From Candidatus Sumerlaeaceae bacterium (GTDB taxonomy: Bacteria > Sumerlaeota > Sumerlaeia > Sumerlaeales > Sumerlaeaceae), in assembly GCA_019695055.1 (NCBI GenBank), contig JAIBAT010000172.1, positions 1 through 51,580 of the forward strand: 51,580 nt of DNA. The letters run 5' to 3'. The position numbers were made by a program, and so were the translations under genes. Within the stretch, counting starts at the first letter, position 1. Each line of letters opens with the position of its first letter. Shown piece by piece: positions 37,193 to 46,042 of this stretch. Below the pieces are notes generated by a model. That model saw only the letters and a program-made list of their open reading frames with translations, had not been told where the DNA came from and ran no database searches.

Positions 37193-37951
37193 ATGCCACC
37201 ATCGCAACAGAAGCGCCCGGGCCGCCAGCAGGCCCAACAATCCGGGAATCCCACTGGCCAGACGGCGAAGGCCGGTGCCACAGCTACTGCCCCAGCCCCG
37301 TCGACAGATCCTCTGCGGTCCCTGCTTCCCCAGGATCGGGACATCATTCCCATTCCGGTGCTTATTGGGATTTTTGCGTTTGTGGCGGCGCTGATATGGT
37401 ATAATCAGGGGCCCGAATTTCTCAGGAATTTTGCCGTGTATCGATCGGGTGCATTGGCTAACAAGGGCGACTATCAGGGCGCTATTTACTATCTCCGTCA
37501 GAGGGTGCAAAACAGCCCGACCGACCCCTCCGCCCTTGGGGAACTTGGCAATGCCCTGTTCCGGGTCGGAAGTTACGACGAATCCCTGAAGTATTTCAAC
37601 GAGGCACAGGCCAACCGAAACAACGTGCGGCAGGACGAGGACGGCAAGACTCCGCCTCCACCGGACTACAGTTCGGCGCTGGCAGAGGTGGCCTTCAAAA
37701 AGGCCATGGCCACCCCCGAAGGCAAACCGCGTGACTTCTCCGAGACTGAGAAGTACCTTGCGGATGCCCTCAAAGTCAACCGACTCGACAAGTTGGCCAA
37801 CTACACTTATGGCGAGGTGGAGTTTGCCCGCGGCAACTATCGCAAAGCTGTGGAGTACTTCAAGATTGTCGCCAAGGCGCCGGGGTACAAGGAGCGCGTG
37901 CAGGACTACTATAAGAAGATCGACCAAGCTTTCTTTAAGGATATCCAGTAA
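37193..37951 (+). CDS. Membrane-anchored TPR protein
   Basis: A 252-residue protein. A Gln/Pro/Ala-rich cytoplasmic leader of about 55 residues precedes one membrane helix (IIPIPVLIGIFAFVAALIWY). Then come TPR units: FAVYRSGALANKGDYQGAIYYLRQRV, PSALGELGNALFRVGSYDESLKYFNEA, and later ANYTYGEVEFARGNYRKAVEYFKIV. It probably holds a protein complex at the inner membrane. No specific family was recognised. TTGAGGACC lies upstream of the ATG. It is followed 174 bp later by dnaN in the same direction. The frame on the opposite strand here is a shadow. Confidence 0.8.
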   Translation: MPPSQQKRPGRQQAQQSGNPTGQTAKAGATATAPAPSTDPLRSLLPQDRDIIPIPVLIGIFAFVAALIWYNQGPEFLRNFAVYRSGALANKGDYQGAIYYLRQRVQNSPTDPSALGELGNALFRVGSYDESLKYFNEAQANRNNVRQDEDGKTPPPPDYSSALAEVAFKKAMATPEGKPRDFSETEKYLADALKVNRLDKLANYTYGEVEFARGNYRKAVEYFKIVAKAPGYKERVQDYYKKIDQAFFKDIQ

Positions 37952-38125
37952 CGGAACCCCGTTTGCCGGGCGTCCTCAGTTCATGCGCGTGAATTCGCCG
38001 ATTTTTTAATTGCGTTTCACCCTGCCTGGGCCAGTCTTTCCCCCAAACTAACTTTGCGCCCAAAGCTGTCCTGATGTTTGCGACCAAGTGGCGTTGCCCG
38101 AAGCAATAGAAGGAGTCCGTTTCAA

Positions 38126-39319
38126 ATGCGCATCCGGTTCAAGAAGGCCGATCTTTTGCCTGCAGCTGCCATTGTCCAGAGCGTGGCGAATCCGCAAAGC
38201 ACCCTGCCGATCCTTTCCAATATCCTCATCCACACGGATCACGACAATGTGGTGAGCCTGTCGGCCACCGACTATGAAACGCGAGTGCGCATCCAGGTTG
38301 CGGCTGAGGTGGAAAAGAAGGGGACGGCGACCCTGCCAGCCAAGACTTTTTATGACCTGGTGAAGGAACTGCCCGAGGACGAGGACGTCACCGTGGAGGT
38401 GAAGGACAAAAGTGCCGCGGTGAAATCCAAGGGCATTCGTGCGGAATTGCAGACCATGCCCGCGAAAGACTTTCCCAAATGGCCCGAGCTGACGACCAAG
38501 GTTTCGTTTGAGATTGAGCAGCGGGAACTGAAACGCCTGCTTTCGAAGATACTCTTTGCGGTGCCGGTACGCGACCCGCGCAAGGTATTGCTGGGCGCGT
38601 TGTTTGAGTTTCGGAAGGGACTGCTAAATGCAGTGGCCACGGACGGCAAGATTCTCGCCTTTGTCCAGCATGCCATCCAGGGAGACAAGGCCCCGCAGGA
38701 CCTGAACGTCGTGATTCCCCACAAGATGCTGGAGGAGCTGACACGCACGCTTGGCGACGAAGGGCTGGTCACCATGGAAGTGGATGATCGCCAGATCGCA
38801 TTTACGTTTAACAACCTGACCCTCATCTCCAATCAGGTGGAGGGAAAGTATCCCAATTACAATGCCGTGATCCCGAAGGAATTTTCGCGGGATCTGCGAT
38901 TCCAGAAGAGCCCCATGGGCAGCGCCATCCGTCGCGCGTCAATTTTGTCCGATGTGAAAAACGCGGCCATCAGCATGGCGTTCAGCGGCGACACGGTGAC
39001 GGTGGAGGCCGAAAGCTACGACAAGGGGCGCATCAGTGAGGAAGTGCCGGCAAACACCGATGGCGACGATTTTAAGATCGTGTTCAATTACAAGTTTGTC
39101 GGCGAGGTGCTGAAATCCATCGATACAGATGAGGTGGTCCTGCAGGTAAATCAGCCCACGTCACCGGCGGTTTTTCGTGGTAGTGAAAACTCCGACAGCT
39201 TCTATCTTGTCATGCCCATCAAGCTTACCGAGCTTGCGGACTATGACGAGCAGGGCGCGGGGCGTGCCGATGACCGCGAGGCAGAATACTCCGGCGCTGA
39301 GATGGATGAGGAGCCCTGA
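38126..39319 (+). CDS. dnaN: DNA polymerase III beta subunit (sliding clamp)
   Basis: A 397-residue sliding clamp. The ATG at 38126 has AGAAGGAG upstream and begins MRIRFKKADLLPAAAIVQSV, the normal start; an in-frame start at 38078 is less suitable. All three clamp domains are visible, for example PKSTLPILSNIL-like NPQSTLPILSNILIHTD, LLGALFEFRKGLLNAVATDGKILAFV, and the C-terminal VNQPTSPAVFRGSENSDSFYLVMPIKL. A tail of about 25 residues rich in Glu/Asp after MPIKL is unusual, since most clamps end there. It tethers the polymerase to DNA. It is not beside dnaA or recF here but next to dprA. Confidence 0.95.
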   Translation: MRIRFKKADLLPAAAIVQSVANPQSTLPILSNILIHTDHDNVVSLSATDYETRVRIQVAAEVEKKGTATLPAKTFYDLVKELPEDEDVTVEVKDKSAAVKSKGIRAELQTMPAKDFPKWPELTTKVSFEIEQRELKRLLSKILFAVPVRDPRKVLLGALFEFRKGLLNAVATDGKILAFVQHAIQGDKAPQDLNVVIPHKMLEELTRTLGDEGLVTMEVDDRQIAFTFNNLTLISNQVEGKYPNYNAVIPKEFSRDLRFQKSPMGSAIRRASILSDVKNAAISMAFSGDTVTVEAESYDKGRISEEVPANTDGDDFKIVFNYKFVGEVLKSIDTDEVVLQVNQPTSPAVFRGSENSDSFYLVMPIKLTELADYDEQGAGRADDREAEYSGAEMDEEP

Positions 39320-39382
39320 CACGGGCGCCGTATTTTGTTGAGTGGGCCCGTCACCCCGTGATGAGTAACCGCGGATAATCCG

Positions 39383-40570
39383 ATGCCTGTTGCCGATAGC
39401 AAGCTCCCGTGGCTGATCCTTCGACTGCTGCCCGAAATGACGCGTGTGAGGTTTTACACGCTGTTTGATCATTTCCAGAGTCCGCGTCTTGCATTGGGTG
39501 CAGGCGCTGCGGAGATTGCCTCGCTCCGCGGATTTGATTCGGCCCTGGCGCGCAAGGTGCTCGAGGCGCCGAGAACCGTTCCCGTCCAACGCGAGCAGGA
39601 ACTTATGGCTCAGCACGATGCGCGGCTTGTAACCATTGAGGATGAGGAATACCCGGAGAATCTGCGGAAATCCTCTTTTCCGCCGCCCATGATTTACGTT
39701 CGTGGGACGCTCCATGCCGACGACCGATACGCCATCGCCATGGTGGGTTCGCGCCATTCGACGGTTTATGGTCGTTCGGTGGCCCAGCAAATGGCCGGCC
39801 GTCTTGCCGCTGTCGGAATGACGGTGATCAGCGGCTTCGCGCGCGGAATTGATTCCGCGGCGCACGAAGCCGCATTACGGGCCGGTGGCAGGACCATTGG
39901 TGTGCTGGGCAATGGCTTGGCGGTTTGCTATCCGGCAGAAAACAAGAAGCTGGGCGACGAGATTGTCGCCAACGGCGCGCTGGTGACTGAATACCCGATG
40001 GAAACGCCACCGGATCGTTACAATTTCCCGGAGCGAAACCACCTTATCGCGGCCATGTCACTTGGCACTGTGGTGGTGGAAGCCGCTGAAAAATCGGGTG
40101 CCCTCATAACGGCAAACGAGGCTTTGGACGAAAACCGGTTTGTTTTTGCTGTTCCCGGCGACGTGAACCGGTTAAATTCGCGCGGGACAAACAAGCTGAT
40201 TCAGGCTGGGGCGCGCTTGGTGCAGAATGCAAATGATGTGCTGCTGGAACTCAAGGATCAGCTTCGCGGATTCATCAAGGAGGAGGCGTTGGCGGAGGCG
40301 GAAAACGCCGATTTGCCTCAAGTCCCGGCTCCGGCCACCGCGAAACCCGGGGCCAAGACATCGCGCAAATCCACTCCCTCCAAGTTGACCGAAGATGAGG
40401 GCTACGTGCTTGAATTCATACAACATGAGCCCCAGTACTTTGACGTGCTGGTGTCGAAGGTGGACGGAAGCAGATTGAGCGTTCCCAAGCTTTCTTCCGT
40501 CCTGTTGGCGCTGGAATTGAAGCAGCGTATCAAGCAGTTGCCGGGGAAACTGTACGCGGCGCTGGACTAA
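39383..40570 (+). CDS. dprA: DNA processing protein DprA
   Basis: A 395-residue protein. The N-terminus is a small helical domain (LRLLPEMTRVRFYTLFDHF). The Rossmann core holds MVGSRHSTVYGRSVA, ISGFARGIDSAAHEAAL, PERNHLIAAMSLGTVVVEAAEKSGALITA and VPGDVNRLNSRGTNKLI, all DprA hallmarks. A linker leads to a C-terminal winged-helix-like domain (LTEDEGYVLEFIQHEPQYFDVLVSK). It loads RecA onto incoming single-stranded DNA in natural transformation. It is codirectional with dnaN (63 bp apart) and converges on the S1/P1 nuclease with a 9-bp gap. No ribosome site stands out. Confidence 0.95.
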   Translation: MPVADSKLPWLILRLLPEMTRVRFYTLFDHFQSPRLALGAGAAEIASLRGFDSALARKVLEAPRTVPVQREQELMAQHDARLVTIEDEEYPENLRKSSFPPPMIYVRGTLHADDRYAIAMVGSRHSTVYGRSVAQQMAGRLAAVGMTVISGFARGIDSAAHEAALRAGGRTIGVLGNGLAVCYPAENKKLGDEIVANGALVTEYPMETPPDRYNFPERNHLIAAMSLGTVVVEAAEKSGALITANEALDENRFVFAVPGDVNRLNSRGTNKLIQAGARLVQNANDVLLELKDQLRGFIKEEALAEAENADLPQVPAPATAKPGAKTSRKSTPSKLTEDEGYVLEFIQHEPQYFDVLVSKVDGSRLSVPKLSSVLLALELKQRIKQLPGKLYAALD

Positions 40571-40579
40571 CCTGGGTTT

Positions 40580-41560
40580 CTATTTCAGGACAGTTCGAAG
40601 TGTGTCGGCCAAACGAAAACTGGCGACTGATGCCTGGCGGCTTGCCACGAGGTCGCCACGCTTTAGATAGTTTTTAGGCAATTCCGGGGCTTTCACGCCG
40701 GCGTCGCGCTGCTTGTAGTTTATACCCTTCAGCGGTTCCTTGCTGCCCAGCAGATAGACCTCGCGTTTGCAGATGGCGTGGCCCTCACGAATCCAGGACA
40801 GATAGGTCTTCTTCCTGAGCTCGCTGGCGAAGTATTGGCGATTGTAACACGGGCATCCCTCCAGGATGTCGCGCATCTTGAGAATCTCGGCGAAGGACTG
40901 CCGGGAGCCCAGCATGCCATCCCAGATGGAGTGGAGCTTTTCTGTTCTGCTGGTGTTGTCGGTGTCCGCCAGCAGAAACCCACTGCCCCCGTAATCGCCT
41001 TGGGGCAGTGCCTTTGAGTACATCGTGGCACAGTGCAGCGGCTGATGGATGTCGCCAATGATATGAAGGATCCAGCACAGGGCGATGGCTTTCTCTGGGT
41101 CGGGCGCAGTGCCCTTCAGGATTTCCATGTTGTGCTCGATGGCGTCCACGGCGTTGTCCGGGTCTTTTATATTCCCGAATTTCGGCACGGTCGTTTCCCA
41201 GTCAATGGGGTCACGGGGATCCACGATGCCCAGGTCGCAGTAATGCCAGACGGCGTGATGATCTGTGCGGTTACGCGGATGATTGGGCGAGCGAATGATG
41301 TCGGGCCAGGTGGAACACATGGCGAAGATGAATTCATCCTGCTGTTCCGGGGTCAGATTTGCCGGCATGCGCGACGCGATATCGCGTTCGTAGGTCGGGA
41401 GTTGCTTGAGCAATGCCACGGCCTTCTGGCGCATCTTCACCGGCAGGCGCCGATAAGCCAAATCTGCGACGAGCTGGTGGCCCACGTCGTTCCATGCGAA
41501 GGATAAATTCGCAAGGCACACAAAGGCTGCCACAAGTGCGGGTTTCAATGCTTTGAACAT
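40580..41560 (-). CDS. Secreted S1/P1-family nuclease
   Basis: A 326-residue zinc-dependent single-strand nuclease. The ATG at 41560 has GAGGAGACTC directly before it, and the signal peptide (LKPALVAAFVCLANLSFA) is cut to leave AWNDVGHQLVADLAY, whose N-terminal Trp and His are Zn ligands in this family. Further ligands are in TWPDIIR, RTDHHAVWHYCD, LCWILHIIGDIHQPLHCAT and LHSIWD. It cleaves ssDNA and RNA and removes 3'-phosphates, outside the cytoplasmic membrane. Its position beside dprA is suggestive of DNA nutrition or uptake, but they are convergent and probably independent. Confidence 0.92.
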   Translation of the reverse strand: MFKALKPALVAAFVCLANLSFAWNDVGHQLVADLAYRRLPVKMRQKAVALLKQLPTYERDIASRMPANLTPEQQDEFIFAMCSTWPDIIRSPNHPRNRTDHHAVWHYCDLGIVDPRDPIDWETTVPKFGNIKDPDNAVDAIEHNMEILKGTAPDPEKAIALCWILHIIGDIHQPLHCATMYSKALPQGDYGGSGFLLADTDNTSRTEKLHSIWDGMLGSRQSFAEILKMRDILEGCPCYNRQYFASELRKKTYLSWIREGHAICKREVYLLGSKEPLKGINYKQRDAGVKAPELPKNYLKRGDLVASRQASVASFRLADTLRTVLK

Positions 41561-41657
41561 GAGTCTCCTCTTCCTAGCCGTGCTTCTGTTTCCCGATGCC
41601 AAATTTCATTACGGTCACGTCGCGCTGTGACGGGCAAGCACAATCGCCGCGCAGTGC

Positions 41658-42788
41658 TCAGTCGGGTTTGTCTGGATTGGGTTCTTTCGGACCGCCTATC
41701 CAGCCTTTGCGCCGGAAATAGATAATCTCAGCGATGGCGATCAGCAGCATTACGCCGATACAAATCGGATAGCCGTAGCGATGCGCGAGCTCCGGCATGT
41801 TCCATGGTGACGATTCGGTATGAAAATTCATGCCGTACACACCGGCGATGAACGTCAGCGGGATGAAAATCGTCGTGATGATGGTGAGGACCTTCATGAC
41901 CTCGTTCAGCCTGTTGCTCATGGACGACAGATAAACGTCCATCAGGTTTGATGACAGTTCGCGATATGTCTCCATCAGGTCGATGATCTGAATGCAGTGG
42001 TCGTAAACGTCGCGCAGGTAAGCCCGCGTATCCTGTGTGAAGTGTGGTGTCTGGTCGCGCGCGAGAACGGAAACAGCCTCGCGCAACGGCCACACGGCGC
42101 GCCGCAGGATCAGCAGCTTGCGGCGAATTTCGTAAACGCGGGCCAGCACCGACGGATCGGGCCGCACCACGACATCATCCTCAAGTTCCTCCAGCGCCTC
42201 GCCGTTCCGCTCCAGCAGCGGGAAGTAGGCGTCCACCGCGGCATCGAGGATCGAGTAGGCCAGATAGTCAGCGCCCAGCGACCGGATGCGCCCCTTGCTG
42301 CGTCGGATACGGTCGCGCACATCGCCAAAGCAATCGCCGGGCCGTTCCTGAAACGTGACGACGCAACCAGGGCCCAAGAACATGGAAAGCTGGTCGGTGT
42401 CGTACTCGCCATCCATGGGCGCCATGCGCAGCACTATGAACTGGTGTTCGCCGTAGTCCTCCACCTTGGCTCGCTGGTGAGTGTGAACCACGTCCTCCAA
42501 CGCAAGAGGATGCAGCTTGAAGCACTCACCGATGCGCTCGATGAGTGAGACGTCGGCCAGGCCTACGACGTCTATCCAGACCACCGGGAAGTGCTTATGG
42601 AGGTCGGGAACCTGATCGAGGCGAATCGCATCGAACTCCTCCACCTTTTCCGGACTGTAGCACAAGGCGCTGAAGGTCGTCGGCGTGGCCAGCGGATCGG
42701 CGGCCTTTGGGCCTTGTGGCGAAATCTGGGCCGTGCGGCGAAAATAGGGCCTGCGTCGCCGGCGCAGGCGAAGTGACAGCTTCGACAT
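41658..42788 (-). CDS. corA: CorA-type magnesium/divalent cation transporter
   Basis: A 376-residue protein. A long N-terminal cytoplasmic domain includes WIDVVGLADVSLIERIGECFKLHPLALEDVVH and the helix LLILRRAVWPLREAVSVLARD. Two C-terminal membrane helices frame the YGMN signature (ITTIFIPLTFIAGVYGMNF, then YPICIGVMLLIAIAEIIYF), with MPEL in the loop. The extreme C-terminus is basic. CorA pentamers admit Mg2+, Co2+ or Ni2+. The start follows a basic-rich MSKLSLRLRRRRRP leader. It is separated from the neighbouring protease gene by 69 bp. Confidence 0.94.
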   Translation of the reverse strand: MSKLSLRLRRRRRPYFRRTAQISPQGPKAADPLATPTTFSALCYSPEKVEEFDAIRLDQVPDLHKHFPVVWIDVVGLADVSLIERIGECFKLHPLALEDVVHTHQRAKVEDYGEHQFIVLRMAPMDGEYDTDQLSMFLGPGCVVTFQERPGDCFGDVRDRIRRSKGRIRSLGADYLAYSILDAAVDAYFPLLERNGEALEELEDDVVVRPDPSVLARVYEIRRKLLILRRAVWPLREAVSVLARDQTPHFTQDTRAYLRDVYDHCIQIIDLMETYRELSSNLMDVYLSSMSNRLNEVMKVLTIITTIFIPLTFIAGVYGMNFHTESSPWNMPELAHRYGYPICIGVMLLIAIAEIIYFRRKGWIGGPKEPNPDKPD

Positions 42789-42857
42789 GATTGGCGGATC
42801 CCAACACCCGGCAATTGCGAATGTCTATGCGTTTTGTTGAACCAGTCGCGTCGTTCC

Positions 42858-45353
42858 CTAAGGATCGTCGAGACTCCATCCTGAGATTGTAACTGGCGTT
42901 GCCGGGTTAATGATCGTATAGGTAAACGTCGTGATGGGCCCAAGGTTGCTCAGCGAACTGCCCGCGCCCATCTTGACGACCACGGTCTTGTTCTTGGGGA
43001 CGCCGTCGTGGATGATGGTGAGCGGAATGGACTTGGGTGTTGGCGCGACACCGCCAGCGAAAACCACCTTGCCACCGGTCATCTTGTAATCCACGCCGTA
43101 TTCGGCGGTGCTACTGTTGTCGATCCAGCACTGGGCGGATTGGTCCGCGACCCACGATGAGTAACCGACGGGCAAAGTCATGGTGATGGGGATGTTCACC
43201 GTGCCCACATTGTCGTCACTGGTTGCGGTACTGGTGGTGAAGGCCGTTTCGGGTAACTTGCCAGGGATCTTCACATCGAGATGGAGCTGGTTGTAGTCGT
43301 CCACCACCCAAAACGGTGTCTTGAAGTAGGTGATGATTGTGTAAGCCGGGTTGGCCGGAGTAAATGTAAGGTTCACATACGTGCCGTCAGGTTCGGTCAG
43401 GGACCAACTTCCCAATGTTGCAAGGGTGCTGGTGGTGCCGTCGCTGATGGTTATGTTTCCGTCAGTGGCGGGATCATACGCGCGCCCGGCCACGACGATG
43501 GAACCCGAAATGGTGCGGGTGGTTCGGATGCGCGTAAAGTCCACGTCGGCCACGCTTGTGGATGTGGTGGGCACTACGCCGCCCGCCTTTGTGCAGTTGA
43601 AAGTAAATCCTTTGTACATTACCGTCAGGGTGTAGGTGCTGGCGCCGATGGCTGGGAGCGGGATGATGTATTTCCCGTCCGGTCCGGTGGGATTCGAGGT
43701 GGCAAAGTTGGCCGCATCGTAGGACACGGCATTTGGGGCGGTTCCCTTGAAGTTGTTTACGACGGCGCCTTCGAGAGGATTGCCGAGTTCATCCTTCACC
43801 ATGCCGCTGATGGTCAGCGGTGCGGCGGTGCCGCCGGTAACGGTGACTGTCGCCGAGGCTGTGGCGGTGTGGCCCTTCATGTCCGTCACGGTGCAGCGCA
43901 CGAAGTATGTGCCGTCCTGTGTCCAGGTGTGGCTGCCCTGGGTAGCGAGGCGTGAGTCGGGGTCGGATCCGCCGGACTGGTAGCCTCCGGTGGTCGCATT
44001 GTCGTCAAATTCCCAATAGTAGGCCAGCGTGTCGCCGTCAGGGTCCGATGCCGTGGCTGTGAAAGTTGTCGGGACCCCGGCGGACAGGTTCAGCGATGTT
44101 GGTGCGATGGACACTGTGGGTGCATTGTTGCCGGGGATTGGGCCGAAGTTCAATACCACGTCCAGCGATTCCGGTGTTGTCCCTCCTTTCTTGATCGGTG
44201 TTACATGAAGGTTCATCTCGGCGTCCGTGAAGGTGCGCCCGATGGCCAATGGTGCGTCGTACATGGTGCTGAAGGTCGATCCAGTCAGTCCGCGACTTCC
44301 GGGGGTCATGTCGATGAGTGTTGTCAGTCCGCTGGAACCGGGAACGGACTCACCGCCGAAATGCACCTCAAGGCCATTGGCGGACCACGTGTCGCCCGCG
44401 CCGGTGATGGCCTGGCGAAAGTCCAACCAATAGACGTGGCCCGTGTCCCGCGGAATGCGGATCGCATACTTCTTCCCTGTGTCCAGCGTCCCCTGATCAA
44501 ATGCGTACAGCCGATAGGTTCCGGACGTGACGGGGTCGAAAATGTGCTCCTCTGTGAGCCAGCCCAACCGGTATTTCCAGTACGGGTTGGCGTCGCGGTC
44601 CGGCGGCAGCGGAATGGGCCACGTGTTCTTGTAACCCATCAGGCAGTCCACGTCGCCGTAGGAATCGATGAAGTACGATCCATTGCGCAGTGGCGACTGG
44701 AGCGTTGCCCGCGACACGCCGTTGGCGTGCTGCAGGCCGAGATTGTGACAAAGCTCGTGGGCCAGCGCCTTCGTGGTGGTTCCAAAGACTCCCTTAATGT
44801 AAGACTGCCCCGCGGCTTGTGTGCCCTGACCGGGGATGAATCCGCCGATGATGATGTCCAGATCATAGTTGGCGGAATCGTACTTGGCCGGCGTTGCTGT
44901 GAGCAGGCCGGCCTGCTTTGCCTTGGCACGGGCGTCGTCCGCGAGGGAGTTGGGCTCGTACCACAGGGTGTATTTGCTGAGTGAGGTTCCCGGGTAGAGG
45001 GCGTTGTAAGCCGTGTAACTGACTCCCAGGTTAATTTCCGGAATTACCGTAAAATCCATGGTGCACAGGCCGTAGGACTGCTGGGCCATGAAACTGGCCA
45101 GGGCCGCCGAGGTGGTGCCGTCCAGGACCTTGCCCCAGCCGGAGAGGTATCCGCCCGGCCCGGGTGAATCGCTGGGTCCGCCAAAATCGGTGAACCGGAT
45201 GGGGATAATGAGAACCTTCTTGTGCCCCTTGGTCCAAGTGGAACTTGCCGCCGTGTGTGCTGTTGTCGCCGCCAGACCGATGAGGGAAACTGCCACGACT
45301 CCGAAAAGCGCCCTCATCCGCCGGGCGGCAACGAACCCCATTGCCGTTTCCAT
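42858..45353 (-). CDS. Secreted M6/M11-type metalloprotease with PKD and regulatory-like domains
   Basis: An 831-residue protein. The ATG at 45353 has AAGGAGCAG upstream and begins a signal peptide (MRALFGVVAVSLIGLAATTAHTA region). KKVLIIPIRFTDFGG starts the M6-like catalytic domain. The zinc site is ALAHELCHNLGLQHANG (His199, Glu200, His203, His209) of the metzincin type HExxHxxGxxH, with a possible Met-turn at DCLMGYKN. After it comes a PKD domain (APTVSIAPTSLNLSAGVPTTF...DPDGDTLAYYWEFDDN). Two carboxypeptidase-regulatory-like modules follow (ISGMVKDELGNPLEGAVVN; ISGSIVVAGRAYDP), then a Calx-beta-like repeat. It probably degrades extracellular protein. Confidence 0.9.
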   Translation of the reverse strand: METAMGFVAARRMRALFGVVAVSLIGLAATTAHTAASSTWTKGHKKVLIIPIRFTDFGGPSDSPGPGGYLSGWGKVLDGTTSAALASFMAQQSYGLCTMDFTVIPEINLGVSYTAYNALYPGTSLSKYTLWYEPNSLADDARAKAKQAGLLTATPAKYDSANYDLDIIIGGFIPGQGTQAAGQSYIKGVFGTTTKALAHELCHNLGLQHANGVSRATLQSPLRNGSYFIDSYGDVDCLMGYKNTWPIPLPPDRDANPYWKYRLGWLTEEHIFDPVTSGTYRLYAFDQGTLDTGKKYAIRIPRDTGHVYWLDFRQAITGAGDTWSANGLEVHFGGESVPGSSGLTTLIDMTPGSRGLTGSTFSTMYDAPLAIGRTFTDAEMNLHVTPIKKGGTTPESLDVVLNFGPIPGNNAPTVSIAPTSLNLSAGVPTTFTATASDPDGDTLAYYWEFDDNATTGGYQSGGSDPDSRLATQGSHTWTQDGTYFVRCTVTDMKGHTATASATVTVTGGTAAPLTISGMVKDELGNPLEGAVVNNFKGTAPNAVSYDAANFATSNPTGPDGKYIIPLPAIGASTYTLTVMYKGFTFNCTKAGGVVPTTSTSVADVDFTRIRTTRTISGSIVVAGRAYDPATDGNITISDGTTSTLATLGSWSLTEPDGTYVNLTFTPANPAYTIITYFKTPFWVVDDYNQLHLDVKIPGKLPETAFTTSTATSDDNVGTVNIPITMTLPVGYSSWVADQSAQCWIDNSSTAEYGVDYKMTGGKVVFAGGVAPTPKSIPLTIIHDGVPKNKTVVVKMGAGSSLSNLGPITTFTYTIINPATPVTISGWSLDDP

Positions 45354-45405
45354 CCGCCCTGCTCCTTGAACTCCCCGGGTTTCCTGCCCTAACGATTTTC
45401 CCAGT

Positions 45406-45558
45406 TTATAGCGCATTGGTTGAGGCAACCCACGAAAATGCCGGTATGACGGTTACTTCCGCCGACGAGAAGCGGGTCTGCCCGGTAAGAGTGTCGCGGA
45501 CGAGCGTTTCGGTCGGGACATCGGGCTGCGTTGGCGATGGCGTGGGTGTGGATTCCAT
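45406..45558 (-). CDS. Possible 50-residue peptide gene before the metalloprotease
   Basis: A short open frame starting ATG at 45558 with GGAGAAGACC just before it, a good ribosome site. The product is rich in Thr and Pro at the start (MESTPTPSPTQPDVPTETLV) and ends ...FSSAEVTVIPAFSWVASTNAL. It is not hydrophobic enough for a membrane helix, carries no Cys and shows no signal peptide. The metalloprotease start lies 52 bp after its stop, in the same orientation, so the two may be cotranscribed. It could be a modified-peptide precursor, a leader peptide or a chance frame. Confidence 0.4.
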   Translation of the reverse strand: MESTPTPSPTQPDVPTETLVRDTLTGQTRFSSAEVTVIPAFSWVASTNAL

Positions 45559-45648
45559 GGTCTTCTCCGTATGGGACGGGTTGAGTGGCAAAGCTGTGCA
45601 TCGTAAGTTGCGGTTTGGGGCGATTCTTTTCCGGTCCTCCGTCCGATA

Positions 45649-45671
45649 GGGGGGGGAGGGGGAGGGGGGGG
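45649..45671 (+). repeat. G-tract (G8 A G5 A G8), copy 2
   Basis: Contains the 20-mer GGGGGAGGGGGAGGGGGGGG identical to that at 15128-15147, here with three more G in front. An AT-rich stretch follows (TATTGATTTAATTTTC). A G-quadruplex is possible. Confidence 0.7.
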
Positions 45672-45850
45672 TATTGATTTAATTTTCGGTCAATTATCTC
45701 TCAAGTCAAATATTATCAGTCTTTTGTGCCGCTAAAAAATACGGTCAATTATGCGTGTTTTTTGCGATTTTAACCGGTTGGATCGCGACAAAATGGATCT
45801 TTCTGGGGCGTGATTGGCCGGGTTGGGGCGCGCGGGTGGACAAAACGGTT

Positions 45851-45885
45851 TTGCCCGCGAAACACGCGAAGAGCGCGAAAAGGGG
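45851..45885 (+). repeat. Periodic CGCGAA repeat array
   Basis: CCCGCGAAACACGCGAAGAG followed by CGCGAAAAGG: three consecutive 9-bp units (CGCGAAACA, CGCGAAGAG, CGCGAAAAG). TTGCCCGCGAAA at its start also occurs at 15300 in the other repeat-bearing spacer. Confidence 0.6.
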
Positions 45886-45993
45886 CAGAAGACAGCGGGG
45901 CGGGATTGCAGTATGAACAGAAATCCGGGGTGGTGGCGCGTGATGGGGTCTGGGTGAACATGATGGGAATGGGTCTAACACAGCGGGATTGGG

Positions 45994-46042
45994 TTTGCCT
46001 ATTCCCCCACGACCCCTACGGACCCCTTACAGACCCTTAACC
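45994..46042 (-). repeat. Periodic GGGTC-type repeat ending in GGAATAGGCAAA
   Basis: On the minus strand GGGTCTGTAAG, GGGTCCGTAG, GGGTCGTGGG lead into GGAATAGGCAAA. The 15407-15450 region has the same ending preceded by similar 10-11 bp units (GGGTCCCGAAG, AGGTTGCAGA, GGGTTGTAAG). Confidence 0.5.

Noticed and set aside
37169..37927. Minus-strand frame of 252 codons opposite the TPR protein gene
   Set aside because: Same length as the real gene but without recognisable repeats; the plus strand has a membrane helix and TPR units in the right order.
38000..38125. Possible replication origin near dnaN
   Set aside because: No DnaA-box cluster, no dnaA or recF; dnaN alone does not mark an origin.
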